Source of the DNA: Streptomyces pilosus
Lineage (GTDB): Bacteria > Actinomycetota > Actinomycetes > Streptomycetales > Streptomycetaceae
Length of the DNA: 64,000 nucleotides
Reading direction: 5' to 3'
Assembly: GCF_014649835.1 (NCBI RefSeq)
Contig: NZ_BMTU01000005.1
Coordinates: 434,001 to 498,000, forward strand
Below, piece by piece: positions 26,615 to 36,308 of the stretch. How positions within the stretch are numbered: position 1 is the first letter of the stretch; the number at the start of each line of letters is the position of its first letter. Below the pieces are notes generated by a model, which saw only the letters and a list, made by a program, of their open reading frames with translations, was not told the DNA's origin and did no database searches. A program made the position numbers and the translations under genes.

Positions 26615-26633
26615 GGCCCGGCGGAACCGGGCC
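26615..26633. terminator. Bidirectional hairpin between convergent genes
   Basis: GGCCCGG-CGGAA-CCGGGCC, a 7-bp stem between the ends of the TetR gene and the CDP-alcohol phosphatidyltransferase gene, followed by CTT on the plus strand. Confidence 0.5.
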
Positions 26634-26684
26634 CTTGCGGAGAGCCGGACCGGCGGTGTTCACCCGGGCGGGTGAGCCGTCGGG

Positions 26685-27449
26685 TCAGCGGAGGCGGGAG
26701 GAGGAGAGGATGGAGAGGAGGTGGGCGGGGACCATCACCCAGGTGATGACGGCGAGGGCGGCGAGGGCCCAGCGGGTGGGGTCGATACTGTCGGTCAGCG
26801 CGTCGGCGACGGCGGCGGCGAGCAGGACGAGGGACGCCTCGATGCCGTTGGTGACCCGGTGGATCTTGAAGGCGGCGGCGATGCGGCGGACCGTGGCGAC
26901 GCCCTGGGAGCGGGGGCGGGTCGACTCGTCGTCGGCGACCGTCAGGCCGCGCCGGGCGCGGGCGACGTCCACCAGGTCGGTGGATGCCTTGAGCAGGACG
27001 ACGCCCAGGGCGGTGGCTATGCCGACCGACAGCCAGCCGCCGACGCCCGACTCGGCGGCACGGTAGCCGGCGCCGGCCAGCAGTGCCGCGTCGGCGAGGT
27101 AGGCGCCGAGCCGGTCGACGTAGATGCCGGTCGCGCTGTTCTGGCCCTTCCAGCGGGCGACCTCGCCGTCGACGCAGTCGAAGAGGAGGAACAGCTGCAT
27201 GAGGATCACGGCGAGGATCGCGCCGGTCAGGCCGGGGATCATCAGCGCGGCGCCGGAGGCCACTCCGCAGACCACCATCGTCCAGGTGAGCTGGTCGGGG
27301 GTGACCGGGGTGCGGACCAGGTGGCGGGTGGTGCGCAGGGAGAGCCTGCGCATGTAGAGCCAGCCGGCCCAGTGCTCGCCGTTGCGGCTCTCCATCTTGG
27401 CCTGCGGCTGGCAGACCTCCCGCAGCTCCTCCAGTGCCGGAGCACCCAT
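26685..27449 (-). CDS. CDP-alcohol phosphatidyltransferase-like membrane protein
   Basis: A 254-residue polytopic protein with the CDP-alcohol phosphatidyltransferase motif 'DCVDGEVARWKGQNSATGIY' (91-110) followed by 'VDRLGAYLAD'. D91, D94, G95, A98, R99, G108 and D112 are all in place, but the fourth Asp (expected at 116), taken to be the catalytic base, is Ala. The next Asp is D120. It may use another residue, act on an unusual alcohol, or be inactive. The start has a strong GGGAGGA site. Phosphatidylglycerol and phosphatidylinositol synthases keep the missing Asp, so it is not one of those. Confidence 0.88.
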   Translation of the reverse strand: MGAPALEELREVCQPQAKMESRNGEHWAGWLYMRRLSLRTTRHLVRTPVTPDQLTWTMVVCGVASGAALMIPGLTGAILAVILMQLFLLFDCVDGEVARWKGQNSATGIYVDRLGAYLADAALLAGAGYRAAESGVGGWLSVGIATALGVVLLKASTDLVDVARARRGLTVADDESTRPRSQGVATVRRIAAAFKIHRVTNGIEASLVLLAAAVADALTDSIDPTRWALAALAVITWVMVPAHLLSILSSSRLR

Positions 27450-27565
27450 GACGTTCCTCCCAGGCCCAACTGCCGCCCGTGCGGCGATGATCGGGCCAGG
27501 GTACAGAGACGGGGCGGGCGCGGGACCGTCGCCCCCGCCCGCCCCGTCCCGGGACCGGACCGGTC

Positions 27566-28678
27566 TCAGAAACCGGCCGCGCGCAGCGCGCCCAGGCCGA
27601 CGTCCGCGTAGGAGTGCTTGCCGGAGACGAAGATGTTGACGCCGTAGTAGTTGAACAGCCAGCAGCCGAACGCCGCCAGGGCGAGGTAGGCGGCCTTGCG
27701 GCCCTTCCAGCCGGCGGTGGCGCGGGCGTGCAGGTAGCCCGCGTAGGCGACCCAGGTGATGAAGGACCAGGTCTCCTTGGGGTCCCATCCCCAGTAGCGG
27801 CCCCACGCGTCACCCGCCCAGATCGCCCCGGCGATGATCGTGAACGTCCAGAGCGGGAACACGGCCGCGTTGACGCGGTAGGCGAACTTGTCCAGGGAGG
27901 CGGCGGCGGGCAGCCGCTCCAGGAACGAGGTCGCGAAGCTGCCGGGCTTGCCGCCGTTCGCCAGCTTGTTCTCGTACGAGTCCTTGAACAGGTACATCAC
28001 CGTGGCGAAGGCGCCGACGTAGAACACCGCGCCGCACAGGATCGCCGTGGAGACGTGGATGTACAGCCAGTACGAGTGGAGGGCGGGGACGAGCTGGTCG
28101 CTCTCGGTGTACAGGACGGTGACGGCGAGACCGAGGTCGAGGAGGACCGAGGTGGTGAGGAACAGGCCGAGCCAGCGCACGTTCTTCTTCAGCGCCAGCA
28201 GCAGCAGGTACACGCCGACCGCGGTCGTGGAGAACGTGATGTTGAACTCGTACATGTTGCCCCACGGCGCCCGCTCCACGGACAGCGCGCGGGTGAGCAC
28301 GCCGCCGAAGGCGAGGGCGAACGCGAGCACGGTGAGCGAGATGGCGATCCGCCCGTAGAGGTCGCCCTTGACGTCCCCGCCGTGCGCGCCGGGCCCGTCG
28401 GGCACGTCGCGCGAGCCCGACGCGGCGCGGACGGTGACCTTCGGCCGCTCCATCACGGCGGTGCCGCCGGACTGCTTCACGGTGACGGCCGGCCCGGCCG
28501 TCCTCGCCGCCGCCCGGGGGGTCAGGGCCGCCGCCGTGCGGGCGACCTTGCTGCGGCTGCCGAGCAGCCATTCGGCGATGTACGCGAAGAAGGCGAGGGT
28601 GTAGACCGCCATCGCGGAGTAGATCAGCACGTTGCTGATCTCCGCGAGGCTCTCGTTGGTCGCGGCGGCGAGAGTCAC
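27566..28678 (-). CDS. ccsB: Cytochrome c biogenesis protein CcsB/ResC
   Basis: A 370-residue membrane protein that, with ResB, moves heme across the membrane and joins it to apocytochrome c (system II). The tryptophan-rich heme-handling motif is 'WGRYWGWD' (292-299); candidate heme-ligand histidines include H201, H208, H317 and H355. A long hydrophilic loop (about 42-105) after the first helix is typical of actinobacteria. The GTG start overlaps the resB stop by four bases. Confidence 0.95.
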   Translation of the reverse strand: MTLAAATNESLAEISNVLIYSAMAVYTLAFFAYIAEWLLGSRSKVARTAAALTPRAAARTAGPAVTVKQSGGTAVMERPKVTVRAASGSRDVPDGPGAHGGDVKGDLYGRIAISLTVLAFALAFGGVLTRALSVERAPWGNMYEFNITFSTTAVGVYLLLLALKKNVRWLGLFLTTSVLLDLGLAVTVLYTESDQLVPALHSYWLYIHVSTAILCGAVFYVGAFATVMYLFKDSYENKLANGGKPGSFATSFLERLPAAASLDKFAYRVNAAVFPLWTFTIIAGAIWAGDAWGRYWGWDPKETWSFITWVAYAGYLHARATAGWKGRKAAYLALAAFGCWLFNYYGVNIFVSGKHSYADVGLGALRAAGF

Positions 28679-30414
28679 TGCTGCTCAGCCCCTTCGGCAG
28701 GCACGGCTTCGGAATCGGATGATGCGGATGTCTTGGCGGGCGTCCCGTCCGGGTCGGGGTCCGGCACGCCCGGCGCCTCGTCGTACAGGAGACCGGCGAG
28801 TTCGCCGAGTTCCTCCGGCACCTTCGCGGACTCGCTGCGGCCGAGGCCCGCCATCTCGACGACGGTCACCCCGTCGGGGCCCTCCACCGCGCGCACCCAC
28901 ACGCGCCGGCGCTGGATGAACAGGGAGCCGGCCAGTCCGGCGATCGCGACGACGGCACCGCCGAGCGCCCAGCCGCCGCCCGGTTCCTGGACGATCTGGT
29001 AGCCCGCCCACTCCCGGATGTCCTTCTCGAAGGTGACCGAACCGGCGCCGTTCGGGAGCGTCATGGTCTCGCCGGGCATGAGCAGCTGCTTGAACAGCTC
29101 GCCGTCGGCGTCCTTGAACTCCTTCATCTTGGTCTTGTCCATCTGGTACACGCTCTGCGGAATGCCGGAGTCGGCCTTCAGGTCGCCGTGGTAGGCGGAC
29201 AGGGCGAGCACCGGATAGTCCAGCGCCGGGAACTGGGACAGCATCGTGCCGCTGGCGGAGCCGCCGAAGGTGGGCACGAAGAAGGCGTTGAAGCCGAGCT
29301 GTTCCTTCTTGCCCTGCGGGTTGCGGTAACCGTCGAGGACCTTGACCACCCCGGAGGAGGTGACGTTGGCGTCGAGCGGCAGCAGCGGCACGGCGTCCTG
29401 GTAGACGACCTCGCCCTTGCCGTCGCGGACGGTCACCACGGGCGCGTAGCCGTGGCTGACGAGGTAGACCTTGGCGTCGCCGATCTGCAGGGGCTTGTTC
29501 ACCTTGACGAGGGCCTTCTTCTCCTCGCCGTCGGCGCCCTCGGTGTAGGTGAGCTCGGTCTCGTACGTGCGCGGGGTGCCCTTGTTGGGGCCGGTGCGCT
29601 CGTAGGTGCCGGTGAACTCCTCGACGTCGAAGCTGAACGGCTCCAGGTCCTCGTTGCTGAACAGGTTGCCGGACTTGAAGTCGTCGTACTGCGTGAGCGT
29701 GTTGGCGAAGCCGTCGCCCTCGACGATCAGCTTGTTGCCCTCGGACTTGAAGAGCTGGCCCCAGGCGAAGGCGATCAGCATCACGATCAGCGCGATGTGG
29801 AAGAGCAGGTTGCCGACCTCGCGCAGGTAGCCCTTCTCGGCGGCGACGGCGTCACCGACGGCGTGGGCGCGGAAGCGGCGCTTCTTCAGCAGGGCGAGGG
29901 CGCTCCCGCGGACCTGTTCGGGTGTGGCCGCGGTGCGCCAGGTGGTGTGGGCGGGCAGCCGGGTCAGGCGCCGGGGGGCGCCCGGCGGGCGCCCGCGCAG
30001 CTGACCCACGAACTGCCAGGTGCGGGGCACGATGCAGCCGATGAGGGAGATGAACAGCAGGATGTAGATCGCGGAGAACCACACCGAGCTGTAGACGTTG
30101 AACAGGCCCAGTTTGTCGTAGATCGGCGCGAGGACGTCGTGCCGCTCGCGGAAGTCGGCGACCTTGGTCTCGTCGATGCCGGTCTGCGGGATGAGCGAGC
30201 CCGGGATCGCGCCGAGCGACAGCAGCAGGAGCAGCAGCAGCGCGACCCGCATGGAGGTGAGCTGCCGCCAGAACCAGCGGGCCCAGCCGACGACGCCGAG
30301 CGCGGGGAGGTTCGGCGGCTCCTCCCGGGGCGCGGTGGACAGCTGGGAGCCGGCGGCACCCAGGTCCTGGTCGTCGCCGGCCTTCGGGGTGTTGTCCGTA
30401 GTGGTGTCGCTCAT
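28675..30414 (-). CDS. resB: Cytochrome c biogenesis protein ResB
   Basis: A 579-residue system II partner of CcsB. It has membrane helices near 53-75, 110-128 and 205-222, a large outer-face domain (about 225-485) and a last helix near 487-506, followed by a cytoplasmic tail. Family sequences include 'LLLLSLGAIPGSLIPQTG' and 'GYLREVGNLLFHIALIVMLIAFAWGQLF'. It sits in the ccdA-resB-ccsB operon. Confidence 0.95.
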   Translation of the reverse strand: MSDTTTDNTPKAGDDQDLGAAGSQLSTAPREEPPNLPALGVVGWARWFWRQLTSMRVALLLLLLLSLGAIPGSLIPQTGIDETKVADFRERHDVLAPIYDKLGLFNVYSSVWFSAIYILLFISLIGCIVPRTWQFVGQLRGRPPGAPRRLTRLPAHTTWRTAATPEQVRGSALALLKKRRFRAHAVGDAVAAEKGYLREVGNLLFHIALIVMLIAFAWGQLFKSEGNKLIVEGDGFANTLTQYDDFKSGNLFSNEDLEPFSFDVEEFTGTYERTGPNKGTPRTYETELTYTEGADGEEKKALVKVNKPLQIGDAKVYLVSHGYAPVVTVRDGKGEVVYQDAVPLLPLDANVTSSGVVKVLDGYRNPQGKKEQLGFNAFFVPTFGGSASGTMLSQFPALDYPVLALSAYHGDLKADSGIPQSVYQMDKTKMKEFKDADGELFKQLLMPGETMTLPNGAGSVTFEKDIREWAGYQIVQEPGGGWALGGAVVAIAGLAGSLFIQRRRVWVRAVEGPDGVTVVEMAGLGRSESAKVPEELGELAGLLYDEAPGVPDPDPDGTPAKTSASSDSEAVPAEGAEQQ

Positions 30415-30418
30415 CGGG

Positions 30419-31192
30419 TCAGATCCCCACCGTGAAGCCGTTGGACCAGGTCTGCATCTCCGCCACGAGGGTGTCCCACGCGCCGGTCAGCAGCAGCACA
30501 CCGGTCAGGATCATCATCGTGCCGCCGATGCGCATCACCCAGACGTAGTGCCGCTTGACCCAGCCGAAGGCGCCGAGCGCCTTGCGGAAGGCGACGGCGG
30601 CGAGCACGAAGGGGACGCCCAGCCCCAGACAGTACGCGACGGTCAGTATCGCGCCGCGTCCGGCGCTCTCCTGCTGGGCGGAGAGGGTCAGCACGGAGGC
30701 GAGGGTCGGGCCGATGCAGGGGGTCCAGCCGATGCCGAACAGGGCGCCGAGGAGGGGCGCGCCGGCCAGCCCGGCCGCGGGCCGCTTGTGGAAGCGGAAC
30801 TCGCGCTGGGTGAGCCAGGGCATCAGGCCCATGAAGAAGACACCCATGAGGATCATGAGGACGCCGAGCACCTTCGACAGGACGCCCGACTGTTCCTGGA
30901 GGGTCTGCCCGAAGTAGCCGAAGAAGGCGCCGCCGGAGACGAACACGACGGTGAAGCCGGCGACGAACAGGGCGGCGCCGGCGACCATCCGTCCGCGCCG
31001 GGCCTCGGCCAGGTCGGTCCCGGAGACGCCGGTGACGTAGGAGAGGTAGCCGGGGACGAGCGGCAGCACGCAGGGCGAGAAGAAGGAGACGAGCCCGCCG
31101 AGTACCGCGAGGGGCAGGGCGACCAGCAGGGCGCCGTTGAGCACGGTGCCGTTGTAGCCCGTTTCGGCGGCGAGGGTGTGGAGGGCCGTCAC
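30419..31192 (-). CDS. ccdA: Cytochrome c biogenesis protein CcdA (thiol-disulfide transmembrane reductase)
   Basis: A 257-residue, six-helix protein that carries electrons across the membrane to reduce ResA-type thioredoxins. The two redox cysteines are C41 in 'FFSPCVLPLVPGY' and C159 in 'GWTPCIGPT'. The GTG start lies one base after the resA-like stop, so ccdA is co-translated with its redox partner. Confidence 0.95.
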   Translation of the reverse strand: MTALHTLAAETGYNGTVLNGALLVALPLAVLGGLVSFFSPCVLPLVPGYLSYVTGVSGTDLAEARRGRMVAGAALFVAGFTVVFVSGGAFFGYFGQTLQEQSGVLSKVLGVLMILMGVFFMGLMPWLTQREFRFHKRPAAGLAGAPLLGALFGIGWTPCIGPTLASVLTLSAQQESAGRGAILTVAYCLGLGVPFVLAAVAFRKALGAFGWVKRHYVWVMRIGGTMMILTGVLLLTGAWDTLVAEMQTWSNGFTVGI

Positions 31193-31193
31193 G

Positions 31194-31838
31194 TCACTTC
31201 TCCGCGACGACCGGCTCGAGCATCTTCAGCAGCCGCTTCTCGTCGAGCGCCGTCAGCGAGCGGGCCGCGATCCTCCCGTCCCGGTCCAGGACCAGGGTCG
31301 AGGGGACGGCCTGCGGGTTGAGGGTGCCCTTCTCGAAGCGCAGCATCAGCTTGCCCGTGGGGTCGTACAGGCTCGGGTAGGGGATGCCGAAGTCCTTCTC
31401 GAAGGCCAGGGCGGCCGTGGTGCTGCCGTCGCGCGTGTTGATGCCGACGAACTGCACGCCCTTGTCGGCGTAGTCCTTCGACACCTTGGCGAAGTACTTG
31501 GCCTCCGCGCGGCACGGGTTGCACCAGGAGCCCCACACGTTGAGGACGACGACCTTGCCCTGGTGGTCGGCGACGTCGAGCGGCTTGCCCTCCAGGGTCT
31601 CGCCGGACAGCTCGGGCGCGGCGACGCGCTTGCCCGCGGGAACCGTGGAGATGCCGTCCTTGCCGACCACGAAGTTGGTGTTGCCTCCCCCGCCGGACGT
31701 GCCGCCCGACGTGCACGCCGGGACGAGCAGTGCGGCCGCGGCGGCGCCGGCGGCCAGGGTGACGCGGCGGCGGACGCGGCCGGCGCGGCTCTGCGGGGCT
31801 CGGTTCGAGCGCTGGGGGGCACGGCTGGCGGCACTCAT
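31194..31838 (-). CDS. ResA/TlpA-like thioredoxin lipoprotein
   Basis: A 214-residue extracytoplasmic thiol-disulfide protein that keeps the apocytochrome c haem-binding cysteines reduced. Basic N terminus, hydrophobic stretch (about 27-40) and lipid-attachment-like C42 in 'LLVPAC' indicate a lipoprotein. The active site is C106-N-P-C109 in 'WGSWCNPCRAE'. The ATG has no ribosome site. It heads the ccdA-resB-ccsB operon. Confidence 0.93.
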   Translation of the reverse strand: MSAASRAPQRSNRAPQSRAGRVRRRVTLAAGAAAAALLVPACTSGGTSGGGGNTNFVVGKDGISTVPAGKRVAAPELSGETLEGKPLDVADHQGKVVVLNVWGSWCNPCRAEAKYFAKVSKDYADKGVQFVGINTRDGSTTAALAFEKDFGIPYPSLYDPTGKLMLRFEKGTLNPQAVPSTLVLDRDGRIAARSLTALDEKRLLKMLEPVVAEK

Positions 31839-31915
31839 GTGAAAAGTTTCGCATGCCCGTTCTGGGGATCTTGCGCACCCCCCTGCACGGTCCCCTCGCG
31901 GGTGAGTCCCGCAGG

Positions 31916-33241
31916 TCAGGCGGCGTCGGGGGCGCCCGTCCCGGTGGTCCCCCCGGTGTTCCCGGCGCCGCCCGCGGTGTTCTTCGTGAACGCCTTCCAG
32001 CCGCCTGCCGGTTCCTGCCCCACGTCCAGGGTGCGCAGCCGCTCCAGCACCTCGGGCCGCTGCACGTCCAGCCAGTCGGTGAACTGCCGGAAGGAGACGA
32101 GTCTCACGTCGCCGCCCTTCTCCTTCTTCCGTGCGATGTGCCGGAGCGCCTGCTCCACGGCGTCCATGTAGATGCCGCCGTTCCACTGCTCGAAGTGGTT
32201 GCCGACGAAGAAGGGCGCCCGGTTCGACCCGTAGGCGCGCTCGAAGCCGGAGATGTAGGCGCCGGCGGCCTGTTCGCGCCAGGCCGGGTAGTTGTGGGCG
32301 GGCGCCTTGGTCGTGTTGAGGGACTGGTTGGCGAGCATGTTGTAGTCCATCGACAGGACTTCGAAGGAACGTCCGGGAAAAGGTATCTGCTGGAGCGGAA
32401 GGTCCCATATGCCCCGCTTCTTCGCCGGCCAGACCTGCCGGCCGCCGGGCGAGGAGGCGTCGTAGCGCCAGCCGAGCTCCCGGGCCGTGGGCAGCAGCCT
32501 CTCCTGGCCGAGGAGGCAGGGCGTGCGGCCGCCGATCAGCTCCTTGTCGTAGTCGAACGGGAGGGGCTCCAGGTCGGTCCAGCCGGAGTTGGTGCGCCAC
32601 CGCTGCACGAACGACTTGGCCTGCTCGATCTCGCTGCGCCACTGCCGCGAGGTCCAGTTGCCGACGCTGCCGGAGCCGGCGCAGAAGTGGCCGTTGAAGT
32701 GGGTGCCGATCTCGTGGCCTTCCAGCCAGGCGCGGCGGAGGTTCTTCAGCGTGTCCTTGATGTGCGCGTCGGTGAGGTAGCCGATGTCGCTAGCGCCGCG
32801 CGGGTTGTTCGGCGGGTCGTAGAGCCGCTTCTTCGACTCGGGCAGCAGGTACACGCCGGAGAGGAAGAAGGTCATGGCCGCGCCGTGCTCCTTGGCGAGG
32901 TCCAGGAAGCGCGGGAAGAGCCCGTTGCCGACCTCGCCGGCCCCGTCCCAGGAGAAGACGACGAACTGCGGGGGCGTCTGACCCGGCTCCAGCGGCACGG
33001 GCCGGTCCGGCTGGTGGGGCTGGGCGCCGGTGAAGGAGGTGGAACCGTCGCCGATCGGACGGGCCGTCCTGGTCGGCTCCGGCTTCGCCGTCCCGGGCCG
33101 GCCGCCGTCCCCGGAGCGGGAACGGCCGGGGGTCGCGCCGTCCGAGCCCGTGTGGCCGGCGCAGCCGGCCAGCGAGACGGCGGCGGCCGCACCGGCCCCC
33201 GCACCGAGCCCGAGCATTCCCCTGCGGGAGAGAGCGCGCAC
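31916..33241 (-). CDS. Polysaccharide-deacetylase-like Tat lipoprotein
   Basis: A 441-residue protein with twin-arginine signal 'SRRGMLGLG' (from residue 5) and lipobox 'LAGC' (C27). The NodB-type fold is suggested by 'FVVFSWDGAGEVG' (D99) and 'HEIGTHFNGH' (H176, H181, H185), the metal site of family-4 carbohydrate esterases; the first motif has a single Asp in place of the usual pair. The GTG at 33241 is chosen because AAGGGGG lies five bases before it; a GTG at 33259 would add six residues. It likely acts on cell-wall or surface glycans. Its position between resA and the hemL genes is odd for a cell-wall enzyme. Confidence 0.85.
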   Translation of the reverse strand: MRALSRRGMLGLGAGAGAAAAVSLAGCAGHTGSDGATPGRSRSGDGGRPGTAKPEPTRTARPIGDGSTSFTGAQPHQPDRPVPLEPGQTPPQFVVFSWDGAGEVGNGLFPRFLDLAKEHGAAMTFFLSGVYLLPESKKRLYDPPNNPRGASDIGYLTDAHIKDTLKNLRRAWLEGHEIGTHFNGHFCAGSGSVGNWTSRQWRSEIEQAKSFVQRWRTNSGWTDLEPLPFDYDKELIGGRTPCLLGQERLLPTARELGWRYDASSPGGRQVWPAKKRGIWDLPLQQIPFPGRSFEVLSMDYNMLANQSLNTTKAPAHNYPAWREQAAGAYISGFERAYGSNRAPFFVGNHFEQWNGGIYMDAVEQALRHIARKKEKGGDVRLVSFRQFTDWLDVQRPEVLERLRTLDVGQEPAGGWKAFTKNTAGGAGNTGGTTGTGAPDAA

Positions 33242-33393
33242 GGCGTCCCCCTTCGTCACGTCCTTGGGTGGTCACTCACTCAGAGGACACGACGCGGCGG
33301 GGGGTTCCCGCCGGATGCGGAGGTTTCGCAACGAAGTCCCGAGAGGCCGTGCCTCCCGGGACGTACGTCCGTTGCACACCGGATGTCTCGCGG

Positions 33394-34083
33394 CTACGCC
33401 CCGAAGGCCTTTCCCTTGCCCTTCACCGGCTTGGCGCCCGCCAGCAGATGCGCGGGCACGAGGTCGCGGGCCGGCTCGCTGTAGCCGACGGAGACGATCC
33501 GGTCACCCCGGTAGGTGAAGGTGGTCAGCGAGGCGAGCGTGCACTGCCGCTTGCGCGGGTCGTGCCACAGCCGCCGCTTCTCGACGTAGGACCGCACGAT
33601 CCAGATCGGCAGCTGGTGGCTCACCAGCACCGCCTCGTGACCGCGTGCCGCGTCCTTCGCCGCGTTCAGCGCGCCCATCATCCGGATGACCTGCTCGACG
33701 TACGGCTCGCCCCAGGACGGCTTGAACGGATTGACGACGTGCTTCCAGTTGGCCGGGCGGCGCAGCGCGCCGTCGCCGATGCCGAAGGTCTTGCCCTGGA
33801 AGACGTTCTCCGCCTCGATCAGCCGCTCGTCGGTGGCGATGTCCAGGCCGTGCGCCTTGGCGATGGGCTCGGCCGTCTCCTGCGCCCGCTCCAGCGGGGA
33901 GGCGACGACGTGCGTGATGTCCCGGGGGGCGAGGTGCTCCCCCACCCGGTCGGCCATCCGCCGGCCCAGTTCGGAGAGGTGGTAGCCGGCCAGCCGGCCG
34001 TAGAGGACACCGTCGGGGTTCTCGACCTCGCCGTGCCGCATCAGGTGGACGACGGTGACGTCGTCCTTCTCCGGCGCGCTCAT
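33394..34083 (-). CDS. Histidine phosphatase family protein
   Basis: A 229-residue phosphoglycerate-mutase-like phosphatase. 'LMRHGE' gives R16 and nucleophile H17; R66 ('LERAQET'), E90 and H156 ('LVSHQLP') complete the site. The start ATG overlaps the hemL stop (ATGA), so it is coupled to hemL. Substrate unknown. This hemL-phosphatase-ResA-CcdA order is a familiar actinobacterial neighbourhood. Confidence 0.93.
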   Translation of the reverse strand: MSAPEKDDVTVVHLMRHGEVENPDGVLYGRLAGYHLSELGRRMADRVGEHLAPRDITHVVASPLERAQETAEPIAKAHGLDIATDERLIEAENVFQGKTFGIGDGALRRPANWKHVVNPFKPSWGEPYVEQVIRMMGALNAAKDAARGHEAVLVSHQLPIWIVRSYVEKRRLWHDPRKRQCTLASLTTFTYRGDRIVSVGYSEPARDLVPAHLLAGAKPVKGKGKAFGA

Positions 34084-35396
34084 GCCGTGGCCTCCGCGGC
34101 CGCTCGGGCCGCCGCCGGGAGGGCGTCGGCGATGCGCTGGACGGCCCGCTCGTCGTGGGCCGTCGACACGAACCAGGACTCGAACGACGACGGCGGCAGG
34201 TAGACGCCGTTCGCCAGCAGCGAGTGGAAGAACGCGGTGAAGCGGAACGACTCCTGCGCCTTGGCGTCCTCGTAGTCGCGCACCGGCCGGTCGGTGAAGA
34301 ACACCGAGAACATGTTGGAGGCGTTCTGCAGCGTGTGCGCGACGCCCTCCTTGGTCAGCGCCTCGGTGACGAGGGACTGGATCCGCGCGGAGACGGCGTC
34401 CACCTTCTCGTACGCGGCGTCGTCGAGCAGCCGCAGCTGGGCGAGGCCGGCGGCGGTGGCGACGGGGTTCCCGGAGAGGGTGCCGGCCTGGTAGACGGGC
34501 CCGGCGGGGGCGAGGTGCGCCATCACGTCGGCGCGCCCGCCGAAGGCCGCGGCCGGGAAGCCGCCACCCATCACCTTGCCGAAGGTCATCAGGTCGGGCC
34601 GCACCCCGTCGACGCCGTACCACCCGGCGCGGCTGGTGCGGAAGCCCGTCATCACCTCGTCGGAGATGTAGAGCGCGCCGTTCGCCGCGCACGCGTCCTT
34701 CAGCCCCTGGTTGAACCCGGGCAGCGGCGGGACGACACCCATGTTGCCCGGCGACGCCTCGGTGATCACGCAGGCGATCTCACCGGGGTGCGCGGCGAAC
34801 GCGGCGTGCACCGCGTCGAGGTCGTTGTACGGCAGCACGATCGTGTCGCCGGCCTGCGCGCCCGTCACGCCGGGCGTGTCGGGCAGCGCGAACGTGGCCA
34901 CCCCCGACCCGGCGGAGGCGAGCAGCGAGTCGACGTGCCCGTGGTAGCAGCCGGCGAACTTGACCACCTTGGTGCGCCGCGTGAACCCGCGGGCGAGCCG
35001 GATCGCCGACATGGTGGCCTCGGTGCCGCTGGAGACCAGCCGCACCTGCTCCAGCGGCTCGATCCGGGCGACCATCTCCTCGGCGAGCGCGACCTCGCCC
35101 TCGCCGGGCGTGCCGAAGGAGGTGCCGCGCGCGACGGCCTCCTGCACGGCGGCGATCACCTCGGGGTGCGCGTGTCCGAGGATCATCGGCCCCCACGAGC
35201 ACACGAGGTCGACGTACTCGCGCCCGTCGGCGTCGGTGAGATAGGGACCGGTTCCGGACACCATGAACCGGGGGGTGCCGCCGACGGCGCGGAAGGCACG
35301 CACCGGTGAGTTCACGCCACCGGGAGTGACGGCCGCGGCACGATCGAACAGCGCCTGCGAGGCTTGGGCTTCGTACGAATATGGCAGTTCGCTCAT
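34080..35396 (-). CDS. hemL: Glutamate-1-semialdehyde 2,1-aminomutase HemL
   Basis: A 438-residue PLP enzyme making 5-aminolevulinate for heme, in the C5 pathway. PLP-lysine K274 is in '[12 protein letters not shown]'; '[15 protein letters not shown]', '[16 protein letters not shown]' and '[16 protein letters not shown]' are family hallmarks. The ATG at 35396 has AGG close upstream and GGAG further away. Co-location with the cytochrome c genes links heme supply to heme use. Confidence 0.96.
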   Translation of the reverse strand: MSELPYSYEAQASQALFDRAAAVTPGGVNSPVRAFRAVGGTPRFMVSGTGPYLTDADGREYVDLVCSWGPMILGHAHPEVIAAVQEAVARGTSFGTPGEGEVALAEEMVARIEPLEQVRLVSSGTEATMSAIRLARGFTRRTKVVKFAGCYHGHVDSLLASAGSGVATFALPDTPGVTGAQAGDTIVLPYNDLDAVHAAFAAHPGEIACVITEASPGNMGVVPPLPGFNQGLKDACAANGALYISDEVMTGFRTSRAGWYGVDGVRPDLMTFGKVMGGGFPAAAFGGRADVMAHLAPAGPVYQAGTLSGNPVATAAGLAQLRLLDDAAYEKVDAVSARIQSLVTEALTKEGVAHTLQNASNMFSVFFTDRPVRDYEDAKAQESFRFTAFFHSLLANGVYLPPSSFESWFVSTAHDERAVQRIADALPAAARAAAEATA

Positions 35397-35876
35397 GACC
35401 TGCGACTTCTCCGACCTTCTCCGACGTCCCGGACTCTCGCCGGGCTGCGGGTGCGTGTGACGTGTTTCAGGGTAGGCCAGCGGCGGCCCGCGGCATCCGG
35501 CCCCCGATCCGCCGTGATCTGCGAAACTGTCGTCTGATACACACAGCTCACACGGGCCGGCGGCGGGAGGCGGCGAGGGATCCCCCGGACACAATGCCGA
35601 CCGTACGTTTCGGCGGGCGGCCGTGGGGGAGGTCACTGTCACGATGATCGGGTTGCGCGGCGGGGGCCACGCGTCCTAGAAAAGCAGTCGGGTGGAGATA
35701 TGCATCGCGGTGGCGGACTGGGCGAGGGGACTGACGACCTGGGTCCTCGACGTGCCCGGCGGGGAAGGCACCGACGCGAGGCGGAGGACACGGACGAGAC
35801 ACGTCGCACCCACGGCGAGCCGGAGCGGATCGGCCCCCTGAGCGGGGCGGGGAGCAGGAATGGTGGTCGGGTGGGG
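35397..35876. other. Intergenic region between hemL and the unknown gene
   Basis: 480 bp between divergent genes. The frame of the downstream gene is open back to an ATG at 35700, but codon third positions there are poorer in G/C than in the gene body and the translation is Arg/Gly-rich, so most of it is probably promoter and leader. Nothing else is evident. Confidence 0.4.
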
Positions 35877-36308
35877 GTGACGTACAAGTACTTCGGCGCA
35901 CCGGACGGCGCCACCGCGGCCCGCGTCCCGATCTCGATGCGCCCCGAGGAACTCGGCGGCGACGAGCTCGGCATGAACGGCATGTTCACCAAGATCAAGC
36001 CCGAGACCATGGCCGCGATGGTCCTCACGGGCATCGAGGGCGTCCCCCTGCACAAGGTTCCGCCCCTGGAACTGGTCGTCCTGCACCCCGACTACGCGGT
36101 CGTGAAGCTCCCCATGACGGTCGTCGACCCCCTGCGCGGCATAGGCGAGGAGGCGGTCGGCGCGGCGGCGTTCATCTGGTCCACGGTCCCGGACCGCGGC
36201 GGTCCGAGGGACGCGTTCAACGTCTACCAGTTGCTGCACGAGTGGCAGGACTTCTCGCACCGGCTGCACGAGGCGGGGCACCAGCCCTACTGCCTGGTGT
36301 GGCCCTGA
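35877..36308 (+). CDS. Conserved hypothetical protein
   Basis: A 143-residue soluble protein beginning 'VTYKYFGAPDGATAARVPISM' and ending 'EAGHQPYCLVWP'. No known motif. The dense, non-repetitive sequence ('FTKIKPETMAAMVLTGIEGVPLHKVPPLELVVLHPDYAVVKLPM') and strong codon bias show a real gene. The start is uncertain: an ATG at 35700 in the same frame would give 202 residues. Divergent from hemL. Confidence 0.75.
   Translation: MTYKYFGAPDGATAARVPISMRPEELGGDELGMNGMFTKIKPETMAAMVLTGIEGVPLHKVPPLELVVLHPDYAVVKLPMTVVDPLRGIGEEAVGAAAFIWSTVPDRGGPRDAFNVYQLLHEWQDFSHRLHEAGHQPYCLVWP

Noticed and set aside
25246-27813. An 855-codon minus-strand frame
   Set aside because: Shadow crossing several real genes, including some on the opposite strand; Arg/Pro/Gly-rich and featureless.
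27566-31838. Fusion or frameshift in the cytochrome c biogenesis operon
   Set aside because: All four genes have full length and their expected motifs; small overlaps and one-base gaps are normal coupling.
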